The notes beneath the pieces were generated by a model, which was given only the letters and a program-made list of their open reading frames with translations, searched no databases and was not told where the DNA came from. Shown in pieces: positions 7,860 through 16,995 of a stretch of 64,000 bases of DNA. Source of the DNA: Desulfovibrio sp. (GTDB lineage Bacteria > Desulfobacterota > Desulfovibrionia > Desulfovibrionales > Desulfovibrionaceae); NCBI GenBank assembly GCA_031271265.1, contig JAISWB010000028.1, forward strand, positions 87,942 to 151,941. The letters are read 5' to 3'. Every line of letters starts with the position of its first letter. Positions within the stretch are counted from its first letter, which is position 1. The position numbers were made by a program, and so were the translations under genes.

Positions 7860-8990
7860 ATGACGGCTTTTCCCTGCCTTCCTTTTTTTTCCCGGATTCT
7901 TGCCTCGGCCTGTCTGCTTCTCCCGTTCACCGCACTTCCGCCTGGAAGTGCGGAGGCTGCGGACTGCGGGACGTCACTGTCCGGCATGGTCGGGGAAATG
8001 ATCATGGTGGGCTTCCGCGGCACCGAACTGAGCGATGATGCTGCGGTGTTGCGCGCCCTGGCTTCAGGCCGGGCGGGCGGCGTTGTTCTTTTCAGCCGCG
8101 ATGTCCTGCTTGGCGGGGACCGCAACATCAAGTCGCCTTCCCAGGTGCGGAGCCTTGTCGAACGTCTGAAAAGCGCTGCTCCCGGCCCCATTTTCGTCGC
8201 CGTGGACCAGGAAGGAGGAAAAATCCGGCGACTTGCCCCGTGCAACGGCTTTCCGGCCCGGCCTTCCGCGCTGGAACTGGGGCGCGGCCCGGTGCAGGAT
8301 ACCCGCCGGAGCGCTCTGGACATGGGGCGTGATCTGTCCTCCGCGGGCTTTAACCTCAATTTCGCACCCGTGGTCGATTTGCACCGGCAGAACAGCCCTG
8401 TCATCGGCGACCTGGAACGCGCCTTCCACGCCGATGCCGCCGTGGTCACAGAACACGCGCGGGCTTTTGTGGACGGCATGAGCCTGGCCGGCGTGCTGTG
8501 CGTGCTCAAGCATTTTCCCGGACACGGCAGTGCGAGTGACGACACTCATACCGGTCCGGCGGACGTCACAGACCGCTGGGATGAAGAAGAACTGCGCCCC
8601 TACCGGGCGCTGCAGGCGCAGGGCTTCAACGGCATGATCATGGCCGGGCACGTCATCCTGCGCCGGTTCGACGAGCTTCCGGCCTCGCTGTCTCCGGCGA
8701 TTCTCACCGGACTGTTGCGCCGGGATCTGGGCTGGGACGGCGTGATCATCACCGACGACCTGCAGATGGGCGCTCTTGCCGACCGTTACAGCCTCAAAGA
8801 AATCATGGCCTCGGCAGTGGCTGCCGGAGCGGACATTCTGCTTTTCGGCAACAACATGCTTCACGATGAACACATGGCTCTCAACGCCCACGCTTCTCTC
8901 ATGGAACTGGTGGCGGAAGGTCGGGTAACGCCCGCCCGCATCCGCGAATCATGGCTGCGCATCCGACGCCTGAAGCAATCCCTGCCGTGA
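7860..8990 (+). CDS. nagZ: Exported GH3 beta-N-acetylhexosaminidase (NagZ-like)
   Basis: This is a glycoside hydrolase family 3 enzyme that removes N-acetylglucosamine from muropeptides during cell-wall recycling. Residues 1-32 form a signal peptide (hydrophobic core LASACLLLPFTALPPG, cut near AEA-AD), so this form would act in the periplasm, unlike the cytosolic enterobacterial NagZ. Landmarks are VDQEGGKIRRL, KHFPGHGSASDDTHT (the flexible acid/base His loop near 217-232) and IITDDLQMGA, which contains the nucleophile Asp near 299. The length of 376 is normal for the exported type. The gene starts 116 bp after queA and may share its transcript. Annotation as a generic GH3 glucosidase is possible but less likely, given the short single-domain form. 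Confidence 0.86.
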   Translation: MTAFPCLPFFSRILASACLLLPFTALPPGSAEAADCGTSLSGMVGEMIMVGFRGTELSDDAAVLRALASGRAGGVVLFSRDVLLGGDRNIKSPSQVRSLVERLKSAAPGPIFVAVDQEGGKIRRLAPCNGFPARPSALELGRGPVQDTRRSALDMGRDLSSAGFNLNFAPVVDLHRQNSPVIGDLERAFHADAAVVTEHARAFVDGMSLAGVLCVLKHFPGHGSASDDTHTGPADVTDRWDEEELRPYRALQAQGFNGMIMAGHVILRRFDELPASLSPAILTGLLRRDLGWDGVIITDDLQMGALADRYSLKEIMASAVAAGADILLFGNNMLHDEHMALNAHASLMELVAEGRVTPARIRESWLRIRRLKQSLP

Positions 8991-9171
8991 TCGCGTGGTG
9001 CTTGCAGCTTGACGCGCGCGGCTTTTCAACTCCATCCAACGGCCTTTCATAGGATTGGGGAGAGTGTTTACTCAAATATATAAAGCAGGGCACAAAGCGC
9101 CTTTTGGGCTGCACCTTTTTCGCTTGTGCCGGATCAATTTTCGATGCCGATTGACCTGTGTGGGCACTCCT

Positions 9172-9407
9172 GTCACCGGGAAAAAAGATTTTGTCACCAA
9201 AAATGTCGCCAATTCCGTCACTGGACATCCCCCTCCGCCATAATAGACCTGATCCGGCTGGATAGCGCGGTACCAACCGATTTTATTGCAACATCGCTGA
9301 ATATTTCAAAGCGGACAGTGCTGCGCCGCCTGGAAGAGCTTAAAGAACGAGGACGCATCAACCGCATGGGACCGAGCAAGAGCGGATGTTGGGAAGTTGT
9401 GGAATAA
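9172..9407 (+). pseudogene. 3' remnant of an AlbA_2-type ATP-binding regulator
   Basis: Two adjacent reading frames together rebuild the end of a RecG-like/AlbA_2 transcription regulator. The first frame gives the Thr/Val-repeat linker VTGKKDFVTKNVANSVT typical of these proteins. Near 9230 the frame shifts, and the second frame gives a winged helix (ISKRTVLRRLEELKERGRI followed by GPSKSGCWEVVE). The N-terminal ATPase part is absent. An intact relative lies at 61763-63139 and ends with the comparable GPKKGGHWEVLK. This is debris of a mobile or accessory gene, not an active one. Confidence 0.7.
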
Positions 9408-9683
9408 CGAGCCGCCCGGCAAAAAAAAACGGCTCTTCGACGTTTGGTAAGGAGCTGCAGGGAGGTTTTTTCATGTGCCGGGCCGTATGCCGATTTGTGT
9501 GCCGAACTGCCGTGAAAAGCATGCGTTTTTGTAGAGAGGTGAGAACCTGAAAGCCTTGCGAATCAACAATAACGCGCCGGCGGTTGTACCCGGTTGCGCC
9601 GGCGGCATAAACGCGATACATATTCGGTAACTGCATCGCGCAGAAAAACACTGTTTCGGAACTTTTTTTACAGGAGGCCGGTC

Positions 9684-10124
9684 ATGCGTAAAGGATTTCT
9701 TCTCGGCTCGGTTCTGCTCTGCCTGTGTATGTTTCTCGTAACGACGGCTGCTTCGGCAGGGGGGCAGCAAGTGTACGGCAAAAACGAACTCAAAACCTGG
9801 GACCGCGAAAAAGTCGCCGGCGGCGCGGGTGTGCTGTCCGGCAAATTCTCCTTTACCCGCAACGATGCCGAAGAAGGGTACGTCATCAAGGAAATCGGCT
9901 GGATGACGCTGTTGCCGGGAGCTTCCATAGGTATGCACAAGCACGCCGACAATGAAGACGCCTACATAATCATCTTCGGCGAAGGCACATTTACCGACAG
10001 CAACGGTAAAAAAACCGTGGTGACCGGCGGGGACATCACCATCGCCAGGCCCGGAGACTCCCACGCCCTTGAAAATACCGGGCAAGTGCCGCTGTTCTTC
10101 CTCGACATCGTGGCAAAACGCTGA
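9684..10124 (+). CDS. Exported cupin-domain protein
   Basis: The protein is 146 residues long, with a clean signal peptide (residues 1-25, core LLGSVLLCLCMFLVT, cleavage after ASA), so it is expected in the periplasm. Residues 60-140 form a single cupin barrel. The metal-binding pattern is seen as HKHADNEDAYII (the two His and the Glu/Asp of motif 1) and GDSHALENTG (the His of motif 2). AGGAGG at 9672 sits 6 bp before the ATG, which fixes this start over longer readings. It stands alone between a degenerate regulator and a degenerate toxin-antitoxin locus. The substrate is not evident; small exported cupins of this type are usually of unknown function. Confidence 0.85.
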   Translation: MRKGFLLGSVLLCLCMFLVTTAASAGGQQVYGKNELKTWDREKVAGGAGVLSGKFSFTRNDAEEGYVIKEIGWMTLLPGASIGMHKHADNEDAYIIIFGEGTFTDSNGKKTVVTGGDITIARPGDSHALENTGQVPLFFLDIVAKR

Positions 10125-10305
10125 ACGTTTCCCGAGAATGCCGCCCCCTGTCTTTGAACACGGGGGCGCGGCCTCAACTTCAGAAGTATATAACCGTACA
10201 GCCGTGTTGCAAACGCGGGCGTTGATCAATGCACGGAACGTCCAAGAGCCGATTCGCGGAAATACACATGATGCCGTATACCGATCACTTGGGAAAGGCG
10301 CGGTG

Positions 10306-10636
10306 TTACTCATCGATGTAACGGCCTTTGCATCGGGCTGTCTGAATGTCACCGCTTTCGTCCATTGCAGTATACAAATCGGTGCCGATCGGCGATGCGG
10401 CGGCTCCAGAACCCTGACAGGTTGCCTTTCAGCGGTTCCGGCTTTCCGACGCCTTCAGTGCCGTTACGCTCAATGTCCTTGATGAGCATGTTGATGCGCT
10501 TCAAGGTCTTTTTATCCCGCGTCTGCCGATAGAGATAGTCGGCCGCGGGCATATCCGGGCCGATATCGGAAAACAGTTGCTCTGCCTCGGCTTTGAGGTC
10601 CGAATCAACCCGAACTTGAATATTTGTCGTTGCCGT
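10306..10636 (-). pseudogene. Collapsed RelB/DinJ antitoxin - YoeB toxin locus
   Basis: Read on the minus strand from 10636, the frame begins as a RelB/DinJ antitoxin (TTNIQVRVDSDLKAEAEQLF, then DIGPDMPAA). Without a stop it becomes the body of a YoeB toxin (DYLYRQTRDKK, then GKPEPLKGNLSGFWSRRI and HRFVY). The antitoxin C-terminus and the toxin N-terminus have been deleted, fusing the halves in frame. The expected ATG start has become ACG. Just after HRFVY a 2-nt change shifts the frame; the other frame continues AMDESGDIQTARCKGRYIDE to a TAA at 10306. The usual catalytic His of the YoeB tail (family CKGHY/CRYHY) reads Arg. The locus is dead as a toxin; the ribbon-helix-helix half could at most make a fragment. 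Confidence 0.85.
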
Positions 10637-10745
10637 AGCTGTTCTTCAAACTTGCATGATGTACGCAATGATTTTGCTGTGAACGGCAAGACAGTTCTGT
10701 TATTCCGAAAAACTGCACGGACGCGGTTTTGATGTGAAAAATGAG

Positions 10746-12104
10746 TTATTCGAAAGGCAGGACGATTTTGTCCATGCGGTCTTTCAGGCCTTTTCCTGCG
10801 CAAAGGTCCGGGCGTTCCCTGCCCGGATCCGTTGTTGTGACGACGGCCTTGCCGATAACGGCCCGGTTGTCGCAGCCTCCGGAGGCATCGCGGGTGCGCA
10901 GTCCCCAAATATTGTGAAAAATAAGATTTTTCCCTTCATGGACGCCGAGGTAAAGCGCAATATGCCCCGGCAGATGGATAAGGGACCGGAACGGTTGCGC
11001 CTCGCGTGCAATCAAAGTATCCTTTTCGCCCGCCCCGGCCTGCGGGATCACCCGGCCCGTCTTGGCCTGGGACGCCGAATTGCGGGGCAGGTACAACCCG
11101 AAGGGCACGAAAACGTCCCGCGTCAGGGCCGAGCAGTCCCGGCCTTCATCCAGGCCTCCCCAGGTATAGCGCTGCCCCATCATCGCGTTGCCCACCGCGG
11201 CCACGTTGTCGGCGGTCAACGGCAGGGGCACGGTCACGGCGCTTCCGGAGGGCAGAACGGCAGTCGCCGCTTCGGCATTGCCGGAAATCCCGCGCCGGGG
11301 AAGATAAACCGTCGGACCGTCCCCGCTCCGGCCGGCAAGGGGCAGCAAGGTGCCGATATGGGCGCGCGTTCCGCCCAAATCCACCCCGTCGCGCACAAGG
11401 GCAACCAGGGGACGCGAACGCCACAGCCGCATGAACGCCTCGTCCGTGCGCGCCAGATCGCGTGCGGGCAGCCAGCCCGCCGCAAGGTGACTTTGCACGA
11501 GCATCCAGGCTCCGTCCGCCGAAATGTTGCAAATGTACAGCGGCACGCCCGGCGGTAACGATGTTTCCTGAAAATAATCAAAAGGATACCCCTCGCCGGG
11601 AAGGTCCGGACGCAGATAGAAACGCAGGGAACTCGGCGCGGCGCGCAGGTCGCAGTGCCGCAGGGTGACGGCCGGGCCGGCGCCGCGTCCGAAGGCCTGT
11701 TTGTTCGCATCGGCTTCAATCGCCGTCCAGGTTTCGGGCGGGAAAGGCCGGGTTTCGTCTATGTAGCCCCGGTCCGGCTTCAGGCCGAAGTTCGTCTGAA
11801 GCAATTTTTTGATGTACGCCGGGGGCTTGTCGTTCCGCCAGGGTTTAAAGAAGCGTTCGGCGCCGAGCGCGGCAACGCGGGCCTGCGCCTCCGGCGGCAG
11901 CAGCCGCCTGCTTCCGCCTGCCGCTTCCGCGTAGACCCGCAAATCCTGCGGCAGATTCAGGACGTCGGCGCAGGGCGGACCGTCGTAAGCGCCTTTGCCC
12001 GCGCCGGCGCAAGCTGACAGGAAAAGGCAGATAAGCAGGAGCGCTCCGGCAGGCAGGCGCAACAGCCCGGACCTGCTCCGACACTGTACTGAGGCGTGAA
12101 ACAT
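10746..12104 (-). CDS. NlpC/P60-family lipoprotein, cell-wall peptidase
   Basis: This 452-residue envelope protein carries a lipoprotein signal (LLICLFLSAC, lipidated Cys32). The central region (about 150-290) looks like the SH3-type modules found before NlpC/P60 domains, for example the segment ending LPARDLART. The C-terminal NlpC/P60 papain-like domain has Cys324 in RDCSALTRD, His381 in LPGHIALYLG and a third polar residue His397 in FHNIWG. The family cleaves D-gamma-glutamyl-diaminopimelate bonds in peptidoglycan. The start lies 81 bp beyond the end of the upstream DHH-CBS gene, in the same direction. The start region (AAGGGC and ATGTTTCACGCC) is present twice. Confidence 0.87.
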   Translation of the reverse strand: MFHASVQCRSRSGLLRLPAGALLLICLFLSACAGAGKGAYDGPPCADVLNLPQDLRVYAEAAGGSRRLLPPEAQARVAALGAERFFKPWRNDKPPAYIKKLLQTNFGLKPDRGYIDETRPFPPETWTAIEADANKQAFGRGAGPAVTLRHCDLRAAPSSLRFYLRPDLPGEGYPFDYFQETSLPPGVPLYICNISADGAWMLVQSHLAAGWLPARDLARTDEAFMRLWRSRPLVALVRDGVDLGGTRAHIGTLLPLAGRSGDGPTVYLPRRGISGNAEAATAVLPSGSAVTVPLPLTADNVAAVGNAMMGQRYTWGGLDEGRDCSALTRDVFVPFGLYLPRNSASQAKTGRVIPQAGAGEKDTLIAREAQPFRSLIHLPGHIALYLGVHEGKNLIFHNIWGLRTRDASGGCDNRAVIGKAVVTTTDPGRERPDLCAGKGLKDRMDKIVLPFE

Positions 12105-12190
12105 CGGCGTGCCCTTATGTATTCTTCACCATCGTTTTAACAGCCTCAACCGGTATGCGGCGGCGTGAAACATTCGATGCGCCCTTATGT
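12093..12190 (-). repeat. Duplicated start region of the NlpC lipoprotein gene
   Basis: Positions 12093-12120 and 12162-12190 are near-identical. On the minus strand both contain ACATAAGGGC, a short variable stretch and ATGTTTCACGCC. The upstream copy contains the TAA stop of the DHH-CBS gene. The downstream copy contains the functional ATG at 12104. The period is about 70 bp. Confidence 0.85.
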
Positions 12191-14905
12191 CCTGCCGTGC
12201 AGTATCTCGTCAAGGTGCGGCGCGATACCGTCGCCCCCGCGGGGGGCGCTCAGGTATTGCCAGGCAAGGCGCAGTTGGTCTTCCCGGCTTGAGGCACAGC
12301 CGTTCAGTTTGGCGGCCAGCACGCGACGCAGGGTTTCCCCGATGAACGGCCCCGGTTTTTCGCCCATGGCCAGAAGGTCCCTTCCGTCGATATCCGCCCG
12401 CGCGCCGGACAGCGCGTTGAGATAAAAGGAAATATCACGCCCGATACTGTTGTGTTGCCCGTACTTGGCCGTCAGGTAGAGCAGTCCTTCCGCGGGCGCG
12501 GGACTGAGCAGTTCGTAAAGCGCGCCCGGCTCAGGTTCTCCGATCCGGCGCAAGGCAGCAAGTTCGGCGGACAGCTTGCGGAGTTGCTCGCGCATGTGGA
12601 GGAACTCGCCCGCCTGCTTCCCGGAAAAGGCCAGGCGATCCAGAAGTTCGGCCGTTTCCGTCTGCCCTGCCCCGCTGCAGAAAGCCGGCAGGTACACTTT
12701 CCAGATAACAGGGACGTAGTCTTTGTACAGCCGGCGATACCAACGCAGCACCTCGTCGACGGCGGCCAGGAGCCGGTCTTTTTGCGGAGTGAGCCGGAGA
12801 AGGGGATGAATCGAGGCCGTAAGCCCCCAGTTGTCCAGACGGCGGATGCAGGCCGGGGCGTCCTTTTCCTCAAAGACGTTGCGCAATTCGTGAAAAAGCC
12901 GGGCGCCGGACAGCTTGGCGGGCATGCCCAGAGACAGCGCGTTTTTGATAAGGCGTTCGGTCTGGGCGCCGATGCGGAAATTGAAACGCCGCTCAAAACG
13001 CACAGCCCGCAGGATGCGCGTGGGATCTTCGATAAAACTGAGGGAATGCAGCACGGCAAGGGTGCGCTCCTTCATATCCCGCCGCGCGCCGAAAGGGTCG
13101 ATCAGCGTGCCGAAGCGCGTTGCGTTGAGTTGCACGGCCAGGGCGTTGATGGTGAAATCCCGCCGATAGAGATCCATTTTTATGGAAGACAGTTCGACGG
13201 TCGGCAGGGCGCCGGGATACTCGTAGTATTCCAGACGGGCCGTAGCCACATCCAGGCGCCGGTCCGCGCCGTGCGCGTCCTTGCAGGACACCAGGGCGGT
13301 TTTGAATTTGCGGTGCGGCCGCGCTTTCCCGCCCAGTTCTGCGGCCAGCAGTTCCGCGAAGCGTATACCGTCGCCTTCCACGCTCAAATCTATGTCCAGG
13401 TTGGGGTTCCCCATCAGCAGGTCGCGCACGAAACCGCCGACGGCGAACACGGACATGCCCAGTTTGTCCCCCAGGCTGCCGGCTTTGCGCAGCAGGGCCG
13501 GTATTTCTCCGGGCAGACGTTCTTCGAGCATCTGCGCGATTGAGCTTTCGCGGTGTTCGCGGGCCAGAGGAGCGCCTTCGGGAATGCGCAGGCTGTCGTC
13601 CACGAGCAGGCGGATGACGTCCGTGCGCGTCAGCACGCCGACCACGGCGTCGTCCCGCAGCACGGGCACCAGCCGCTGGCGCTGCGTCAGGATGATGTCC
13701 ACCGCTTCGTACAGGCCGGAATCGGGAGTCAGGGCGGCGATGTTGCGCTGCATGTACTCCGTGACGGGTTGATCGCCGAGCTTGTGCGCGCAGGCCCGGG
13801 AAGCCGTCTGTTGCTCAATCATGCCTATGCCGCCGCTCACGTCCGCGGACAGCACGGGCACGGCTTTGAGCCCGTAGCGGTTCATGAGGTCTTCAGCCTG
13901 GCCGATGCTCATGCTGTCGCTGATGGTGACGGCAGGGGAAGTCATGTGCCGGCCGACGGTCATCTGCGGGGTGATGATGGACGTCAGCAGAGCAAGGAGC
14001 GCGGCGCGCAGTTCGGCCGGGGTACGGTCTTTCACAACGGCCGAGGCCGCCGAAGCGTGCCCGCCCCCGCCGAAGGACGCGCAGATCCGGCCGACGTTGA
14101 CTTCCGGCAGCTTGCTGCGCGCTATCAGGTAGACCCTGCCCTCCATGGAGGCCAGGGTAAAGACGATTTTGAGTCTTTCAATTTCCACGAACTTGTTGAC
14201 CAGCGTGGCCAGATCCTCCAGAAAACCGTCCAGGGCTATTTCGGCGACAGTCACCGGAATGCCGTGTATGGTGTGTATTTCCGCACCGGCGATCATGGTG
14301 CCCAGAGCCTGAATCTGCCTGCGGGTCATGTCCGCGCCGGTCAGTTCGGCGATGGTCCGCAGGTTCATGCCCCGGCCGCGCAGAAAGGCGGCGGCCGTGA
14401 AGTCGTGTTCGGTGGTCGAGTCGAAGCTGAAAGAGCCCGTGTCCTCGAAAATGCCCAGACCGAGCAGGGTGGCTTCATCGGGCGTGAGCGGCGTGCCGCG
14501 TTCCATGACAATATGGGTGACGATGGAAGTGGCCGCGCCCCAGTCCTTGATAACGGCGTAGTCGGCTTGGATGTCGTGGTCCGAGGCCGGGTGGTGATCA
14601 TAGACGTGGGTTTCGGGCTCGGCGCCCTCAAAAAGCGGCGCTATGTGTTCAAGGCGCCGGCGCTGCCGGGTATCCGTCAACACCAGCAGCCGGACGGCGG
14701 AGAGGTCGCATTCGCCCGGCCTGCGCATGCCGAACGTCGCCGCTAAATTGTCTACAAAGGGATGGGGGCGGCGTTCCATCATCGGCGGGGCCAGCAGCAC
14801 GGCGTCGGGGTAAAGCTTGCCCGCGGCGACCATGGAGGCCAGAGCGTCGTAGTCGGCGTTAACGTGGGCGGTGATCACGCTTGCGGGGCGCAGGAGGTCG
14901 GGCAT
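12185..14905 (-). CDS. tRNA nucleotidyltransferase with DHH and CBS domains (A-adding type)
   Basis: This 906-residue fusion is known from deltaproteobacteria and related lineages. Residues 1-310 form a DHH/DHHA1 phosphoesterase (AHVNADYDALASM, DTR, VYDHHP, and GGGGHASAASA of DHHA1). Residues 315-435 carry two CBS domains (HMTSPAVTI; VTEYMQRNI), which probably sense adenine nucleotides. From about 470 comes the class II polymerase-beta head (AVGGFVRDLLMGNPNLDIDL, with the two catalytic Asp), then RRDFTINALAVQ and a helical body. It repairs or adds the terminal A (or CCA) of tRNA. Organisms with this form commonly split C- and A-adding between two enzymes, so it may add only A. It is likely co-transcribed with the lipoprotein gene. 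Confidence 0.88.
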   Translation of the reverse strand: MPDLLRPASVITAHVNADYDALASMVAAGKLYPDAVLLAPPMMERRPHPFVDNLAATFGMRRPGECDLSAVRLLVLTDTRQRRRLEHIAPLFEGAEPETHVYDHHPASDHDIQADYAVIKDWGAATSIVTHIVMERGTPLTPDEATLLGLGIFEDTGSFSFDSTTEHDFTAAAFLRGRGMNLRTIAELTGADMTRRQIQALGTMIAGAEIHTIHGIPVTVAEIALDGFLEDLATLVNKFVEIERLKIVFTLASMEGRVYLIARSKLPEVNVGRICASFGGGGHASAASAVVKDRTPAELRAALLALLTSIITPQMTVGRHMTSPAVTISDSMSIGQAEDLMNRYGLKAVPVLSADVSGGIGMIEQQTASRACAHKLGDQPVTEYMQRNIAALTPDSGLYEAVDIILTQRQRLVPVLRDDAVVGVLTRTDVIRLLVDDSLRIPEGAPLAREHRESSIAQMLEERLPGEIPALLRKAGSLGDKLGMSVFAVGGFVRDLLMGNPNLDIDLSVEGDGIRFAELLAAELGGKARPHRKFKTALVSCKDAHGADRRLDVATARLEYYEYPGALPTVELSSIKMDLYRRDFTINALAVQLNATRFGTLIDPFGARRDMKERTLAVLHSLSFIEDPTRILRAVRFERRFNFRIGAQTERLIKNALSLGMPAKLSGARLFHELRNVFEEKDAPACIRRLDNWGLTASIHPLLRLTPQKDRLLAAVDEVLRWYRRLYKDYVPVIWKVYLPAFCSGAGQTETAELLDRLAFSGKQAGEFLHMREQLRKLSAELAALRRIGEPEPGALYELLSPAPAEGLLYLTAKYGQHNSIGRDISFYLNALSGARADIDGRDLLAMGEKPGPFIGETLRRVLAAKLNGCASSREDQLRLAWQYLSAPRGGDGIAPHLDEILHGRT

Positions 14906-14955
14906 GGCGCTGTGTCCTGTGGAATACTTATACCCGGTTTTTGACGAAAGCGGAA

Positions 14956-15876
14956 TCAGCTTTTATTCCTCGGATGATACAGGCGGTGAACGGCCGTCAC
15001 GCGTTCCTGCTGCACGTGCGTGTAAATTTCCGTGGCCGTTATGTCCGCGTGCCCCAGCAGAAGCTGCACGGAGCGCAGGTCCGCGCCGCCTTCAAGCAGG
15101 TGCGTGGCAAAGGAGTGCCTGAAGGTGTGGGGCGAGATGTCCGCCTTTATCCCGGCCTGCAACGCGTAGCGCTGCACCAGTTTCCACACCGCCACGCGCG
15201 AAAGGGCCGTGCCGGAGCGATTCAGAAACAATTCCGGCGCCTTTGGGGAAAACAGGGGCCGCCAATGCCGGATATAATCCGACAGAAACCCGGCGGCCTC
15301 AGCGTGGACCGGCGCGAAACGCTCTTTGGCTCCTTTGCCGAAGACGCGCAGCAGGTTGGCCTGCGGGTCGAAATCCAGGGCGCGCAACGCGCAGAGTTCC
15401 GAAACGCGCAACCCGGAGGCGTAGAGCAGTTCAAGCATGGTGCGGTCCCGGAAGCCGAGCTTGTCCGTAAGCACGGGAGCGGCCAGGACGGCGTTCATTT
15501 CCTCCCTGCTCAGAACCTCGGGCAGGGACCGCGCGAATTTGGGATTTTCCAGAAATCGGGCCGGGTCTTCGTCGAGTTCGCCTTCTTCGCGGGCAAAGGC
15601 GAAAAAGCCGCGCAGGGCGGAAAGCCGTCTGGCCAGACTGCGTTTCCCAAGGCCCCGGCCGCGCGCGTAGACGATGTACAGAAAAAGCAACTGTTCGTCG
15701 ACGCCGCGCAGGTCGGGGCCTGCGTCTTTTCCGCCTGCGCCGGCGGGGAGCCGTTCTTCCAGAAAGCCCAGAAAATCGGCCAAATCCGCGCTGTACGCGC
15801 TCAGGGTGTTTTCCGACAGGCCCTTGCCGATCAGGAGATGCTCAAGGAAACGGTCTGCCAGGGGATGGTAAAACAT
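14956..15876 (-). CDS. xerD: Site-specific tyrosine recombinase XerD
   Basis: This recombinase, 306 residues long, resolves chromosome dimers at dif with a XerC partner. It has an N-terminal SAM-like core-binding domain (residues 1-110, GLSENTLSAYSADL) and a catalytic domain with Arg in ASGLRVSEL, His250/Arg253 in HTFRHSFATHLL, His276 in LLLGHADITAT and the nucleophile Tyr285 in EIYTHV. The length and the HTFRHSFATHLLEGGADLR block favour XerC/D over phage integrases, and nothing phage-like adjoins. The Xer pair is hard to separate by eye, so XerD is the better guess, not a certainty. The 5' end overlaps a tandem array made of degenerate copies of its own start region. Confidence 0.85.
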   Translation of the reverse strand: MFYHPLADRFLEHLLIGKGLSENTLSAYSADLADFLGFLEERLPAGAGGKDAGPDLRGVDEQLLFLYIVYARGRGLGKRSLARRLSALRGFFAFAREEGELDEDPARFLENPKFARSLPEVLSREEMNAVLAAPVLTDKLGFRDRTMLELLYASGLRVSELCALRALDFDPQANLLRVFGKGAKERFAPVHAEAAGFLSDYIRHWRPLFSPKAPELFLNRSGTALSRVAVWKLVQRYALQAGIKADISPHTFRHSFATHLLEGGADLRSVQLLLGHADITATEIYTHVQQERVTAVHRLYHPRNKS

Positions 15877-16050
15877 GGGGAAACGGGCTGCCGGAGGATG
15901 GGGAAATAGGGAAAAACAGTCTGCCGGAGGATGTAAAACATAGGGAAACGAGGCGGTCCGGGGGAGATCGTTTCCCCAGGAGGGGTTTGGGGCGGAGCCC
16001 CGTTTCTCGGTACTTCCGTAAGGAAGCGGTCCGCCGGAGGACGGGAAAGC
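15851..16050 (-). repeat. Tandem copies of the xerD start region
   Basis: Three consecutive units of about 33-34 bp (15851-15884, 15885-15917, 15917-15949) and a partial fourth at 16023-16050 share, on the minus strand, the order CATCC, CCGGCAGACYGTTT and CCC. The first unit is the real xerD start (ATGTTTTACC). The third again begins ATGTTTTAC. A GGGGC-GGA-GCCCC mini-hairpin lies between units three and four. This fills the space between metA and xerD. Confidence 0.8.
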
Positions 16051-16059
16051 AGGCGGTGT

Positions 16060-16995
16060 TCACCGGCCGTTCTCGTCTCCGCCGATTGCCTCGGGGTCAT
16101 AGGGCGTGTCCTGGTAGACGTAAAAATTCATCCAGTTGGAGAAAAACAGGTTGGCATGGGCGCGCCAGGTCACCAAAGGGGTTTGGGAGGGGTCATCGTC
16201 CGGGTAATAGGCGACAGGCACGGCGATGGGCAGATCTTTGTCAAAATCGCGCCGGTATTCGGCGCCGAGGGTATCGCCGTCGTATTCCATGTGCCCCATG
16301 ATGAAAAATTGCCGACGCTTTTTGTCCTTCATAATGCAGGGACCGGCCTCCTGCGAATCCGCCAGTATCTCCAGACCGGGCGCGGCCTCAATGTCCGCGC
16401 GCCGCACCTCGGTATGGCGCGAATGCGGCATGGCGAAGGCATCGTCAAATCCCCGGAATATGGGGTTGAAACGCTGTGTCACCTTGTGCGGGAAAACTCC
16501 GAACAGCTTGTGCGGCAGGTCATGCTTGTCTATGCCGAAATGACGGTACAGCCCGGCCTGCGCGCCCCAGCACAGGTAGATCGTGGAAAACACCCTCGCG
16601 CGCGAGTAGTCCATGATTTCCGTCAGTTCATCCCAGTAATCAACCTCTTCGAAGGGTAGTTTTTCCACGGGTGCGCCGGTGATGATCATGCCGTCGAATT
16701 TTTTTTCCCGCACGGCGTCAAAGCTGGTGTAAAAGCGTTCCAAATGGTCGGCGGCGGTGTTTTTGGAAACATGGCTCTCGGCCTTGATCAGCGTGATGTC
16801 CACCTGCACGGGCGAGTTGCCGAGCAGGCGCAGAAGTTGCAGTTCGGTCGCCGTCTTAGTCGGCATGAGGTTGACTATGGCGATGCGCAGGGGGCGGATG
16901 TCCTGCCGCACGGCCCGTTCTTCGCTCATGACGAAAATATTTTCCGCTTCCAACATGCCGCGGGCGGGCAGGTCGGCAGGTATGTTTATGGGCAT
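16060..16995 (-). CDS. metA: Homoserine O-acyltransferase (MetA family)
   Basis: MetA acylates homoserine, using acetyl- or succinyl-CoA, as the first committed step of methionine synthesis. The 311-residue protein has the family start MPINIPADLPA and the NLMPTK, FDGMIITGAPVE and FSTIYLCWGAQA blocks (catalytic Cys near 142). It also has the SRHTEV and GHMEYDGDTL blocks with the catalytic His and Glu. Start 16995 is chosen because GGGAG precedes it by 7 bp; the frame is open 15 codons further up without support. The acyl donor cannot be read with certainty by eye. A sigma-70-like promoter with a small palindrome lies about 200 bp upstream. Confidence 0.92.
   Translation of the reverse strand: MPINIPADLPARGMLEAENIFVMSEERAVRQDIRPLRIAIVNLMPTKTATELQLLRLLGNSPVQVDITLIKAESHVSKNTAADHLERFYTSFDAVREKKFDGMIITGAPVEKLPFEEVDYWDELTEIMDYSRARVFSTIYLCWGAQAGLYRHFGIDKHDLPHKLFGVFPHKVTQRFNPIFRGFDDAFAMPHSRHTEVRRADIEAAPGLEILADSQEAGPCIMKDKKRRQFFIMGHMEYDGDTLGAEYRRDFDKDLPIAVPVAYYPDDDPSQTPLVTWRAHANLFFSNWMNFYVYQDTPYDPEAIGGDENGR

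Noticed and set aside
9055..9243. A 62-codon gene upstream of the winged-helix fragment
   Set aside because: Only its last third matches an AlbA_2 linker; the first part has no start signal. It is treated as part of the pseudogene region.
10069..10482. A 137-codon plus-strand frame downstream of the cupin gene
   Set aside because: It runs antisense through the relB/yoeB remains and has no coding character.
14956..15876. Phage or genomic-island integrase next to metA
   Set aside because: Length, motif set and lack of attachment sites or phage genes fit a housekeeping Xer recombinase.
15990..16010. Intrinsic terminator of metA (GGGGC-GGA-GCCCC)
   Set aside because: The stem has only five base pairs, and neither strand has a T run behind it; it is noted only as part of the repeat region.
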